NCBI GenBank assembly: GCA_959597175.1
Contig: CAUFXM010000004.1
Span: forward strand, 124,001 to 188,000
Reading direction: 5' to 3'
DNA from: an uncultured Methanomassiliicoccales archaeon
GTDB taxonomy: Archaea; Thermoplasmatota; Thermoplasmata; Methanomassiliicoccales; Methanomethylophilaceae
DNA: 64,000 nt
The position numbers and the translations under genes were made by a program. The notes under the pieces are model-generated. The model had not been told where the DNA came from. It did no database searches and saw only the letters and a list, made by a program, of their open reading frames with translations. This document shows positions 49,182 through 57,611 of this stretch, in pieces. Within the stretch, counting starts at the first letter, position 1. Each line of letters starts with the position of its first letter.

Positions 49182-49848
49182 GGGCGTTGAGCTCCTCCTT
49201 GGTCTCCTTCGGGACCCTCCTGGACTCGCGGATCTTCTGTATCGACTTGTTGTGGGTCCAGACCTCCATCCTGCCGGAGCGGAGCAGCTCCACCACTATG
49301 TCCGGGTGCCTCACGTACACCATGGACACGGCCCATGCGGCCCCCATGCGGTAGTAGTAGCCGGGGTTGTCGTGGGCGGCTATGTCCTCCAGCAGCATGG
49401 CGCAATGGGTCTCGTCGTCGAAGAGGGACATCCTCGCGATGACCGAGACCCTCATCCTGTACTCGTCCCCGGAATCGATCAGTCCGGAGAAGTAGTCCCA
49501 CACGGCGTCCTCCTCGCCCTTCCTGAACTTCCAGGAGTTGCAGAATATGTCGCAGGTCGCCCAGTTGTCGACGTACCTGAGGAAGTCCTCCGTCAGGGCG
49601 ATCCGCTCCTCGGCGGTCACCGGGGCGGTGGCGATGACCACTCCCCTGAGCATCTCCTCCTCGAACCCCTCGGGCTCCGAATCGAGGATCTGGGTCCAGT
49701 CGTCCTTAACGATCTTCCTGGCGATGTCCCTGATCACCGGGATCCTCACGCCCCTGATCCCATCCTTGCCGGGCGTCAGCTTGGAGTTGAACTCCGCCAG
49801 CTCCGGTTCGGCCGCTGCCTCGATCATGGCGCGGTAGTCGACCGTCAA
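49162..49848 (-). CDS. alkD: AlkD-type DNA alkylation repair protein (HEAT repeats)
   Basis: The 228-residue all-helical protein belongs to the AlkD/AlkC HEAT-like DNA glycosylases that remove alkylated purines. Marks include GVRIPVIRDIARKI (about residue 35), YVDNWATCDIFCNSWKF (about 97) and a final segment with EVWTHNKSIQKIRES. The start is a TTG at 49848 overlapping the ogt stop as TTGA, with GGGAG six bases upstream. It sits with ogt as a small alkylation-damage operon. Confidence 0.85.
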   Translation of the reverse strand: MTVDYRAMIEAAAEPELAEFNSKLTPGKDGIRGVRIPVIRDIARKIVKDDWTQILDSEPEGFEEEMLRGVVIATAPVTAEERIALTEDFLRYVDNWATCDIFCNSWKFRKGEEDAVWDYFSGLIDSGDEYRMRVSVIARMSLFDDETHCAMLLEDIAAHDNPGYYYRMGAAWAVSMVYVRHPDIVVELLRSGRMEVWTHNKSIQKIRESRRVPKETKEELNALRRRAP

Positions 49849-50318
49849 GCGTTCTCCCTCTCGAAATCCAGGAGCCTGCGCTTCATCGCCGACCCTCCCG
49901 CGTAGTTCCCTATGCCCCCGGTGGACGGAACCACCCTGTGGCACGGCACTATGATCGGTATCGGGTTGCCGGCACAGGCGGATCCGACGGCCCTGTACGC
50001 CCTGGGCGATCCGACCTCCGCGGCCACCTCCGCATAGGTGCGGACCTCCCCGTAGGGGATGCGGATGAGGGCGTCGAGGACGGAGACCGTGAAGTCTGTG
50101 CCGCCGTAGCTGAGGGGGAGGTCGAACCTGCGCCTCTTGCCCGAGAAGTACTCGTTCAGCTGTCCGGCCGCCTCCGAGAGTATGTCTGTCTCGCGGTCCT
50201 CCATGCACGGGAGGTTGCTGTTCGGGAGGTACAGCCCAGTAATCCTGCCCTCGCCGTCCTCGGTGACGCTGACCGTCCCTATCAGGGTGATGCAGGAGAA
50301 TATGCACGGACCATGCAT
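49845..50318 (-). CDS. ogt: Methylated-DNA--protein-cysteine methyltransferase
   Basis: This suicide enzyme takes methyl groups from O6-methylguanine. The C-terminal half has the active-site PCHRV inside GNPIPIIVPCHRVVP, with RIPYGEVRTYAEVA before it and GIGNYAGGSAMKRRLLDFE after it. The N-terminal domain is short. The start at 50318 was chosen because an ATTAATAAT box lies 28 bases upstream, giving a leaderless start; an ATG at 50342 is the alternative. It is co-transcribed with the alkD gene. Confidence 0.9.
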   Translation of the reverse strand: MHGPCIFSCITLIGTVSVTEDGEGRITGLYLPNSNLPCMEDRETDILSEAAGQLNEYFSGKRRRFDLPLSYGGTDFTVSVLDALIRIPYGEVRTYAEVAAEVGSPRAYRAVGSACAGNPIPIIVPCHRVVPSTGGIGNYAGGSAMKRRLLDFERENA

Positions 50319-50449
50319 GCGCGCGTGATTCCCATCCAACATTATTAATGGTTTATCCGGAAGCCACCAAGCACCTGCGGCGTTAACACACCGTCCGGGC
50401 GATCCGTCGTGAGGAAACCGATAAGTCCGTCCCGCGGGTTCCATGGTCG

Positions 50450-51376
50450 ATGATCATCTGTGCCAGCCGTCGCACCGACATACCGGCGTTCCACTCGGAG
50501 TGGATGATGAACCGGTTGAGGGCGGGGTACGTCCTTGTCCGCAATCCCGTGTCCAGGACCACCGTCCACAGGGTCGATCTGACCCGCGGGAACGTGGATG
50601 CGATCCTGTTCATCACCAAGGACCCGGGGCCGATGGTCCCCCATCTGAGGGAGATCGCCTCGATGGGACACACGGCCCTGTTCCAGGTCACCCTCACCCC
50701 GTACGGCAGGGACCTGGAGCCCGGTGTGCGGTTCAAGGCGGACATCAACGACTCGTGCGTGGAGGTCTCCGAGAGAATCGGCAGGGACAGGATGACATGG
50801 AGATACGATCCTGTGGTTCTGAACTCCGGACTGAGTCTGGAGTACCATCGCAGGAAGTTCGCCATGATGTGCAGGGAGGCATCCGCCTGGACCGACAGGT
50901 GCGTGTTCAGTTTCGTGGACATGTACGGGAAGCTCATCAGGCTGGAGGAGTCGGGGGTCATCAGGAGGGTATCCCCGGCGGAGATGGACGCGTTCGTGGA
51001 GATGGCCTCCGCGATAGCAAGGGACCACGGGATGACGCTGAGCTGCTGCTGTCCGAGAAGGGACTTCTCCCGGTTCGGGGTGGAGCCGAGGGGATGCCTG
51101 GACAGGACGATGCTGAGGTCCCTGGACATCCCCTACGAGTCCCAGTCGGTCCCGCTTAGGGAGGGCTGTCTCTGCGTCAGGAGCATAGACATCGGGGAGT
51201 ACGGGACCTGCGGCCACGGATGCGTCTACTGCTACGCCGGCAACAGGGAGGGTCCTCCGGGCACGTCACGTCTTTACTCCCCCGAGTACGAGACCCTGTG
51301 GAGCGCGGTCATGCCCAGGGACCGGATCGTCCAGACCAGCGGGCGCGAGGCGCACCGTCTCGATTATTATATGTGA
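50450..51376 (+). CDS. DUF1848 family protein
   Basis: The 308-residue protein starts MIICASRRTDIPAFHSEWMM and has the family stretches FITKDPGPMVPHLREI and FQVTLTPYG, a central RRKF region, and cysteine clusters CCCPR and CGHGCVYCYAG near the end. The cysteine pattern suggests an iron-sulfur centre. DUF1848 is of unknown function. It is divergent from ogt. The next gene mntP starts 15 bases after the stop, so they may be co-transcribed. Confidence 0.85.
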   Translation: MIICASRRTDIPAFHSEWMMNRLRAGYVLVRNPVSRTTVHRVDLTRGNVDAILFITKDPGPMVPHLREIASMGHTALFQVTLTPYGRDLEPGVRFKADINDSCVEVSERIGRDRMTWRYDPVVLNSGLSLEYHRRKFAMMCREASAWTDRCVFSFVDMYGKLIRLEESGVIRRVSPAEMDAFVEMASAIARDHGMTLSCCCPRRDFSRFGVEPRGCLDRTMLRSLDIPYESQSVPLREGCLCVRSIDIGEYGTCGHGCVYCYAGNREGPPGTSRLYSPEYETLWSAVMPRDRIVQTSGREAHRLDYYM

Positions 51377-51391
51377 ACCGGATTGGGGCGC

Positions 51392-51952
51392 ATGGATCCC
51401 CTGAGCGTCCTGCTGATAGCGGTGGGGCTGGCCATGGACGCGTTCGCCGTGGCCATCTGCAAGGGCCTGGCCATGAAGAGGCCCGGGATAAGGCAGATCC
51501 TGATCGTGGGCATATGGTTCGGCGTGTTCCAGGCGCTGATGCCCGTGATCGGGTACTATCTCGGATCCTCGTTCTACTCGTACATCGAGGACTACGACCA
51601 CTGGATCGCATTCATCCTGCTCGCCCTTATCGGTGTGAACATGATAAGGGAGGCCATCTCGGACGAAGAGGAGGGCGTCGACGCCAGCACAGGCTTCCGC
51701 ACCATGCTCGTGCTGGCCGTGGCCACGAGCATAGACGCCCTTGCGGTGGGCATATCGCTGGCGATGACCGGTGACGACATAATGACCTCGGCAGTCGTCA
51801 TAGGGGTCGTCACGTTCCTGATCTCCGCCTCCGGTGTGAAGATAGGGAGCCTGTTCGGCGACAGGTTCGGCAAGAAGGCCGAGCTGGTCGGCGGTGTGAT
51901 CCTGATCCTGATAGGGCTGAGGGTATTACTCGACCATCTGGGTCTCATCTGA
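51392..51952 (+). CDS. mntP: Manganese efflux pump MntP
   Basis: The 186-residue membrane protein has six hydrophobic segments in two repeats. The first repeat has GLAMDAFAVAICKGLA near residue 12 and the second has ATSIDALAVGISLAM near residue 113; the aspartates are part of the metal path. It exports manganese. The ATG at 51392 matches the family start. It may be co-transcribed with the DUF1848 gene. No manganese riboswitch was seen upstream. Confidence 0.92.
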   Translation: MDPLSVLLIAVGLAMDAFAVAICKGLAMKRPGIRQILIVGIWFGVFQALMPVIGYYLGSSFYSYIEDYDHWIAFILLALIGVNMIREAISDEEEGVDASTGFRTMLVLAVATSIDALAVGISLAMTGDDIMTSAVVIGVVTFLISASGVKIGSLFGDRFGKKAELVGGVILILIGLRVLLDHLGLI

Positions 51953-52933
51953 CGGTGCGTCGAGCAGGAGGCAGCCCCTCACGTACTGGTCGACCGCATC
52001 GGGCTCGTCCAGGGCATCGGCCTCGGACGAGCTCCTTCTGGACAGGAGCTTCCCGAGGACGCCGACGTCCTTCCCGTGATGCAGTATCGGTTCCAGACGC
52101 TCCTCGTTAACCCTGAGCTTCTCGTCGTCCCAATGGGCTATGATCCTGAGCCTGTCCTGGTCGGTCATCCCGGACGTGTACCTTTTCAGGTCCTCCTTCA
52201 GGAGGTCGTAGACATGGAGGTCCTCCATGTCGTCGTCCATGTACGTCTCGGGGTTGTATCCCATGCTGATGAGGTACTCGTCGATGACGCGTATGAGACA
52301 CCAGAAGTTGCGGTGGTACTCCACGATCCTCCTGAACAGCTTGGGTATGACGTCGGTGAAGGTCTCCTCGCCCTCCAGCTGGAGCCTGCCCATCAGCGTC
52401 CTGTAGTCGCGGTAGATCGTGTAGTAGAAGAACGATTTGCAGGACTCGGATGTGCTGGCGTACATCTCGTCGCACAGTCTGTCTATGTACTTCAGCGGGG
52501 CGAACTCGATGTACTCCTTCTCCTTCTCGTAGATCATGTCCGCTATGCATTTGCCCATGAGGCAGATGTATGCGTCTATGTTGGAGTACACTGTGAGGAG
52601 CTCCATCCCTTTCTTCCAGTCGGCCGCGGCCTTCCCGTCCTCTCCCATCGAGGCGTAGACCGCACCCCTCAGGAAGTAGGCGTCGAAGTCCGAATCCCCT
52701 GAGACACTGAGGAGCTCATCGGCCATGGAGAGCGCCTTCTTCGGATTGTCATCCTGGAGTGCGTCCAGGGCTCCGTTGAAACTGTCCTCCAGTTCACCCG
52801 GGCGGATGAAGTGGCGGATGCTCTCGCGGTCGGTGTAGATGCTCTTGCCGCAGCTCCTGCAGAGGAATCTCGATGCGTCCGCCGTATCGATGCCCCCTCC
52901 GCAGTAGGGGCAGGACATCAGTGCGAAATCCAT
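51926..52933 (-). CDS. Zinc-ribbon protein with a helical repeat region
   Basis: Residues 7-30 form a zinc ribbon (CPYCGGGID ... CRSCGKSIY). The rest, 335 residues in all, is alpha-helical with TPR-like sequence (ALSMADELLSVSGDSDFDAYFLRGAVYASMGEDGKAAADW) and long acidic helices. No membrane segment or catalytic motif is visible. A scaffold or regulatory role is likely. The ATG at 52933 is the best start. Its 3' end overlaps mntP by 27 bp. Confidence 0.65.
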   Translation of the reverse strand: MDFALMSCPYCGGGIDTADASRFLCRSCGKSIYTDRESIRHFIRPGELEDSFNGALDALQDDNPKKALSMADELLSVSGDSDFDAYFLRGAVYASMGEDGKAAADWKKGMELLTVYSNIDAYICLMGKCIADMIYEKEKEYIEFAPLKYIDRLCDEMYASTSESCKSFFYYTIYRDYRTLMGRLQLEGEETFTDVIPKLFRRIVEYHRNFWCLIRVIDEYLISMGYNPETYMDDDMEDLHVYDLLKEDLKRYTSGMTDQDRLRIIAHWDDEKLRVNEERLEPILHHGKDVGVLGKLLSRRSSSEADALDEPDAVDQYVRGCLLLDAPSDETQMVE

Positions 52934-53812
52934 AACCGAAAATCCTGCTGTGGGTATATGATGGTTACTCATGGAGTTTCTCACAAAACGGCTTATTCAA
53001 AGATATATGCTATCTATAACTAACTGTATGTTCAGATCCCATCTGGAAGACAGAGATATCATCTGGCACTGTTCGAGAGAATGGGTGTTCGCGAACTATG
53101 AAGCTAAGTTCAGCTTTCAAAGATGTAAATTACACCGATGATACCGCCGGCAATCGCGGATGATAATAGCCAGCATGTCATATCCTAATCATGACGGCAT
53201 ATCATGGGGGGGGGGACCCCGTCATGTCCAGAAAATGGGATGTCGGCAGCTTCAGACGGCGTTCCTTTGCCGTGCACGGGTAAGCGGTGCATTGGTACCG
53301 ATGCCGGCGGGAACCGGCGGAGACCAAGGTCGCATCCCTTTCCGATCCTCCGTGGATCGGTCGCGACGCTGTTCCTCGACAACGACGTCGGCAAGATCGA
53401 GGTCTTCAGCAGGCATATCTCCGGCATGGGCTTCGGAGCCATGAGATGCGGATGTCTGACCGATCCGGATGAGGGCCATCTGATGGCCACCTGTTCGTGG
53501 TGATGAATCACAGGATGCTCATAGTGATAGAAGAATGACAATCGGCTATGTAGTCGATGTTGATGGCGAATGGGATGAGTGGGCCCGCCCGACTTCACCA
53601 TGGCCCTGGCCAGTAGGGCCTCTTTCGGAGGAATGGAGACCCTGTTCACCCGGCATTGGTTCCGTACCGAATCCGTCCAGGGAAGGTGGGTTCTCGCGTG
53701 ACATCCCGACACTTTGGCCCAAACGAACGAAAGACTACCGGATCGTGGTAGCTCCGCGTCACATCGGGGGACTGACGCCTGCCTTGTCAGGCTGACAGAC
53801 GAGGAGCATACG
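52934..53812. other. Stretch without an intact gene; possible decayed sequence
   Basis: About 880 bases carry only short open frames on both strands. The first 170 bases are AT-rich and probably hold the promoter of the zinc-ribbon gene. One open frame (53204-53503) begins ATG followed by nine more G residues, i.e. a 10-base G tract at 53206-53215. Its C-terminal half (TLFLDNDVGKIEVFSRHISG) looks more coding than the N-terminal half. This suggests remnants of a gene with a slippage-prone tract. Nothing here can be called functional. Confidence 0.35.
53204..53503 (+). pseudogene. Open frame starting in a G10 tract, possible decayed or phase-variable gene
   Basis: The frame reads MGGGTPSCPENGMSAASDG and ends in HISGMGFGAMRCGCLTDPDE plus a short tail. 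The homopolymer of ten G residues lies directly at the start codon, where a change of one G would alter the frame. No family is recognised. The sequence downstream in other frames also looks partly coding, in keeping with decay. Confidence 0.25.
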
Positions 53813-54169
53813 ATGGTAGACGAGATTACAGCGAGAGCAGTGGAGCTGCTCGGACAGGCGGAGCCTGTCTCGAGACAGCCCAGGAAGGAGACCCTGATGT
53901 CCTTCAGGGAGGGCCATCTGTTCATGGCCCTGAAGTTGGTGACCCCCTTCGACAAGGTGTCACAGACCTATCTGGATCCGATTCCCAAGATAGTCTTGAT
54001 GGTCGACGGGAAGTACGTCCGCATGCCTGTGGACGGGGACTTAATAGGAAGCTTCGGAAGCTTCCTCTGCAGGATGTCCGAGGCCCTGGAAGGGGTGAAG
54101 GTCCCGAGGAAGGAGATCGACATGGACCAGGTCCTCAGGAGGATGAGGGAGGTCTCTGCCACGCAGTGA
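53813..54169 (+). CDS. Hypothetical protein near the Rep gene
   Basis: The 118-residue soluble protein begins MVDEITARAVELLGQAEPVS and continues with FREGHLFMALKLVTPFDKVSQTYLDP. A GAGGAG site lies about 7 bases before the ATG. I see no motif. It is 150 bases upstream of the Rep gene on the same strand and may belong to the same element. Confidence 0.6.
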   Translation: MVDEITARAVELLGQAEPVSRQPRKETLMSFREGHLFMALKLVTPFDKVSQTYLDPIPKIVLMVDGKYVRMPVDGDLIGSFGSFLCRMSEALEGVKVPRKEIDMDQVLRRMREVSATQ

Positions 54170-54318
54170 GAACACGCTCCGGCGCGAGTCCCTCATGATG
54201 ATCATCTTTCATCGACATCCCTTCTCTCTGGGAGACGGGGTGCGAGGGGCGACGCCCGTGTGCCACGGCTCTGCCGCAGCACGGGCAAGCGCCGAGCACC
54301 CAACCCTTTTATGATAGC

Positions 54319-55797
54319 ATGTCCGAGCAAAATACTCATGGGGGCGCCGTAGACGTCTCCGAAACAGATTATGACGAGCTTCTCTACAGGATCACGGCCG
54401 ACCATGAGCATCCCGTCATGCGCTACGTCAGGGAGCTGCCCTTCGAGAGCCCCGTGTATCCTGCCATAGAGTACCTTAGACTTCATCCGCAGGATGACGC
54501 CGGGGACGAGGCACAGGAAAGAATTCAGGAAAGCCTCTCGGAGACTCCCGTGCAGGAAGGTTCCGAGCCTTACCGCCAATACATTACCTGGTGCATGCCC
54601 ACCCACGACCTCACCCGTCCCGACAGGAAGGGCTGCGGTTTCATCCGCTCCCCCATGGGAGGCATCGTCTACTCCGCATGCCCAGACGATCCGGAGCATC
54701 ACTGCAAGGGCAAGCGCAGGCACTGCTGGAGCCTCAGATGTCCGAAGTGCATGAACGACACAGCCCTCAAGCGTGGGGTCCAGATCGAGAGGCAGCTCCT
54801 TTCGTACAAGATCCTCAGCGAGAAGAAGGGTGTCTCCGTCGGGGACATCGGCCACTGGGTGGTCTCCCCTCCTCAGGAACTGGCCAAGAGGCTCTGCCAG
54901 ACCAAGCCGGAGTTCGATGACCTTTGCAGGCACGTCGACGACTCCATGGTCGCATTCGGTGCCACCGCAGGGGTCACCATCTTCCATCCCTGGCGCCAGA
55001 AGGAATCGGAATGGGAGTTCTCCCCTCATTTCCACATCCTTTGTTACGGCCGTATAGACACCACCGCGTTCAGGAAGGCCAACCACGGATGGCTCATCAA
55101 GAAGGTTCACTCCAGGGAGAAGATAAGGAGCATCAGGCACACCGCTGCATACCTCACCACCCACATGGGCCTCGGCATGGCCGAGAAGGACCCCGACGAC
55201 ATCGACTGGGACCTGAAGGTGCTGGACATGATGGTCCCCGGTCTGCTCTCGCCCGGTGCATCCTACACCGAGAGGGACTACAACGAGATGGGCGAGGGGA
55301 GGGGCAGGATGCTCGGCGATCTGTCGGGAGTCGATTGGGAACAGTGGACCATGAAGTCGCTTTCAGTGGAGTTCAAGATCAGGTACTGGGGCGGTGCTTC
55401 CAAACGCAACATCCGCACTCTTGGAGTCTACCGCCAGCACAAGATCCGCGTCTGCAGGGAATGCCACAGGATACTCAGGACGTACGACGGCCACCACGAC
55501 TGCGTCGGAACGTACATCCGCTACATACGCGACGACCTCGTGGTCGTCTTCGCAGAGGACTTCGATCTGGTAAGGAACATCTTCCAGTTGTTCAAGTCCA
55601 AGCTACGCGACGGAGGCCTCTCGATCGCCGACTTCTCCAGGATGTGCCCGTTGGCGGTCTGCACGCTCGACCTGGGCCTCCCCATGGACGACGACCTCGT
55701 CATGGCCAACCCCTTCGAGGAGCCCGACGAGTACTTCCTCAGGAGACAGCGCGAAGCGTTCGGCAGTCCGACCGACCATATGGCGTCCCTCGTCTGA
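54319..55797 (+). CDS. rep: Rolling-circle replication initiator (HUH endonuclease Rep)
   Basis: The 492-residue protein has a cysteine-rich segment CKGKRRHCWSLRCPKCMND (about residues 130-152), the HUH metal motif SPHFHILCYG (about 235-244) and a likely tyrosine motif AAYLTTHMGLG about 45 residues later. A C-terminal zinc-like pair (CRECHRI) follows. This order is that of Rep proteins of archaeal and bacterial rolling-circle plasmids and viruses. It should nick the origin and remain bound at the 5' end. A stem-loop with repeats lies 180 bases downstream. Its GC content matches the chromosome more closely than the AT-rich block to the right. Confidence 0.8.
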   Translation: MSEQNTHGGAVDVSETDYDELLYRITADHEHPVMRYVRELPFESPVYPAIEYLRLHPQDDAGDEAQERIQESLSETPVQEGSEPYRQYITWCMPTHDLTRPDRKGCGFIRSPMGGIVYSACPDDPEHHCKGKRRHCWSLRCPKCMNDTALKRGVQIERQLLSYKILSEKKGVSVGDIGHWVVSPPQELAKRLCQTKPEFDDLCRHVDDSMVAFGATAGVTIFHPWRQKESEWEFSPHFHILCYGRIDTTAFRKANHGWLIKKVHSREKIRSIRHTAAYLTTHMGLGMAEKDPDDIDWDLKVLDMMVPGLLSPGASYTERDYNEMGEGRGRMLGDLSGVDWEQWTMKSLSVEFKIRYWGGASKRNIRTLGVYRQHKIRVCRECHRILRTYDGHHDCVGTYIRYIRDDLVVVFAEDFDLVRNIFQLFKSKLRDGGLSIADFSRMCPLAVCTLDLGLPMDDDLVMANPFEEPDEYFLRRQREAFGSPTDHMASLV

Positions 55798-55856
55798 CCA
55801 TCAAACCTCACACTCATGGGAATCACAGGCCTGAAAGCACGGCCGCGGACAGGATC

Positions 55857-55986
55857 ACCTCCGACACAGGAGCATCCGCGAAAGGTCCGATCATCGGAAT
55901 TCCGGATTTGAACTGATTTTAGAAGTCGACACATGGAAATCGAGGTTCCGGACCCCGGAGCCGGTTCGATATGACCTCCGACACAG
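55857..55986. repeat. Direct repeats ACCTCCGACACAG after rep
   Basis: The 13-base unit occurs twice, at 55857-55869 and 55974-55986, 117 bases apart. The second copy forms the left arm of the hairpin at 55973-56011. Such repeats beside a Rep gene could be initiator-binding sites. Confidence 0.5.
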
Positions 55987-56011
55987 AGACCCACAGTGGC
56001 GGTCGGAGGTC
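55973..56011. other. Candidate rolling-circle replication origin (stem-loop)
   Basis: GACCTCCGAC (55973-55982) and GTCGGAGGTC (56002-56011) form a perfect 10-bp stem, with an inner CCAC-A-GTGG hairpin in the loop. It is located between rep and the next gene. The structure resembles double-strand origins, where the nick site lies in the loop, but no known nick sequence was recognised. The rest of 55798-56055 shows no gene. Confidence 0.4.
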
Positions 56012-56055
56012 GGGTCATCCCCTCGGAAGAGGGCAGATCACAGAGGTGATAAGGA

Positions 56056-57009
56056 ATGACCAACAGTGTTAGAGTGGCATCTGCCGCAGGGAACAGTCTG
56101 TCAAACAACCACGGATGTCCGGACGAGTTCATCGACGACCTCGCGTCGATGTTCATCCGCAACGCCCGCGGACGCATAAGGGACGACGACCTCAGACTCA
56201 GGGTCCTGGCCAGGGCCTTCGCGGTCGAGTACGTGGAATGCCGCTACGACGGCGACCCTTTCGAATGCCTCGGTAGAGCCGAATCGTTCGCGGGTGAAGA
56301 GGTAGCAACCCGTATCCTGGATGTAGACCCCTCGCTCTACGATGACGCGGATCTCGATGATCTTGACGACACAGAGGACGGTCTCATCGAGGACTACAAT
56401 CCCATCAATGAAGACTCAGACCCATTCGACGAGTTCTGCGAATCGGAGTTCTGCGACGGATGCTGCGATGAATGTCCCATCGAGTACGCCTGCATCCCCG
56501 TCTTCGTCTCCGACAGGATCGAGATGAAGGTCGTCCTCCGCAGGAGGGACTCCGATGACCGAGCAGTACGAGCTCATCCCGACCTTCAAGAAGAGGGGCT
56601 CCCAGCCCCCGGTGGGCTGGGTGGAGTTCGCTCCCGGAATGAACACCAAACGCAGGACTATGACCGAGGGATACCTGAACACCAGGATGTCCAGGGCGAA
56701 CTCCATCGCCATGAACCAGAACTACGTGAAGAAAGTCCTCGGCAATCCGAGGACCCCGAGGGAGAACAGCGAGGCGGTGATCGCATACGTCCTCGACCAT
56801 CCGGAGAAGTTCACCCCTCTCGCGGAGAACACGGACGACCCGATCCAGAACGAGTGGGCGTCCAAGATGAACGGACCCGCCGACTTCGGATTTATAAGAT
56901 CTTTCAGGAGGAGATATTTGTAACCAAACCTGGCCGACTGGCCTATTTTTCTTATTTAGTATCGTCTTTTTTATCTGCGAGATTATTTATCAAGTACATT
57001 ATTACTTGA
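56056..57009 (+). CDS. Acidic hypothetical protein; 3' part of the frame probably not native
   Basis: Residues 1 to about 165 look coding: MTNSVRVASAAGNSL, a helical part, a strongly acidic run (LYDDADLDDLDDTED) and a cysteine-rich segment CDGCCDECPIEYAC. A good ribosome binding site (GAGGTGATAAGG) precedes the ATG. Beyond this the frame is rich in Arg, His and Glu and overlaps the whole 56555-56923 gene in another frame. The expected end is an ATGA overlap near 56555, so a frameshift or lost stop may have extended the frame to 57009. No family is recognised; it may be a plasmid-borne regulator. Confidence 0.55.
   Translation: MTNSVRVASAAGNSLSNNHGCPDEFIDDLASMFIRNARGRIRDDDLRLRVLARAFAVEYVECRYDGDPFECLGRAESFAGEEVATRILDVDPSLYDDADLDDLDDTEDGLIEDYNPINEDSDPFDEFCESEFCDGCCDECPIEYACIPVFVSDRIEMKVVLRRRDSDDRAVRAHPDLQEEGLPAPGGLGGVRSRNEHQTQDYDRGIPEHQDVQGELHRHEPELREESPRQSEDPEGEQRGGDRIRPRPSGEVHPSRGEHGRPDPERVGVQDERTRRLRIYKIFQEEIFVTKPGRLAYFSYLVSSFLSARLFIKYIIT
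56555..56923 (+). CDS. Hypothetical protein in the Rep element
   Basis: The 122-residue protein begins MTEQYELIPTFKKRGSQPPV and is basic. It ends with a short FIRSFRRRYL tail. The start lies within GATGACC, which would overlap the preceding gene by 4 bases if that gene ended there. No motif is visible. It is followed by AT-rich sequence with different base composition. Confidence 0.6.
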   Translation: MTEQYELIPTFKKRGSQPPVGWVEFAPGMNTKRRTMTEGYLNTRMSRANSIAMNQNYVKKVLGNPRTPRENSEAVIAYVLDHPEKFTPLAENTDDPIQNEWASKMNGPADFGFIRSFRRRYL

Positions 57010-57431
57010 TTATACGCATCGTGCACACAATCCTCTTTAAGAACACCGTCCGGACGATATGGGAAATACAATGTTTCTTTGGTTATAGCACCATATCCTA
57101 AATCCTTGGCCATTTCTGACAACAGTTCATATTGTAAATCAATTACAAGTTTTATGTCTGTATGATTTTCTATCTGAATTTTGTTATAGTAATGCTTCCA
57201 GGCTTGGATTACATTATTTGAATTATAAAACACCACATCAATCCTGTTGAGAGCGTCGACAGATTCTTTAGTTCCCCAATAATAGACTCTGTTTTTCATT
57301 AGACATTGAAAGATTTCAATTTTATCTTTACGCAGTTCGGATCTATTTTGTAGATGCTGTCCAATCACTACTGCAATAACAGGCGATAGAAGAACCATTA
57401 GAATGTTTATAATTTCAATGGAATCAGCCAT
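56952..57431 (-). CDS. DUF6680-like membrane-anchored protein
   Basis: The 159-residue protein starts MADSIEIINILMVLLSPVIA, with one membrane segment (about residues 8-27), followed by HLQNRSELRKDKIEIFQCLMKNR and ALNRIDVVFYNSNNVIQAWKHYYNKI. This pattern is that of the DUF6680 proteins, single-span proteins of unknown function often seen among accessory genes. The gene is AT-rich and divergent from the AAA_13 ATPase with about 180 bases between the starts. The ATG at 57431 was chosen to begin the membrane segment. Confidence 0.7.
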   Translation of the reverse strand: MADSIEIINILMVLLSPVIAVVIGQHLQNRSELRKDKIEIFQCLMKNRVYYWGTKESVDALNRIDVVFYNSNNVIQAWKHYYNKIQIENHTDIKLVIDLQYELLSEMAKDLGYGAITKETLYFPYRPDGVLKEDCVHDAYNQVIMYLINNLADKKDDTK

Positions 57432-57611
57432 GTTATCTTTTATTTTGTATATTATTATCAGACTCAACTTATATTTTATTACGATTCGATTAACATATGA
57501 CGTCAATGGTGATTGTAAAAATTGTATCTGTTTTTCATCATTACAAAGATCCAGACAATATCCTCTTTTTAAACGTACAGTTATAATAATCCAAATTCGC
57601 ATTATTATGTT

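Noticed and set aside
53185..53955. Minus-strand frame of 256 residues across the decayed stretch
   Set aside because: It runs antisense through a start with a good ribosome binding site (53813), is full of Ser, Pro and Arg, and has no domain.
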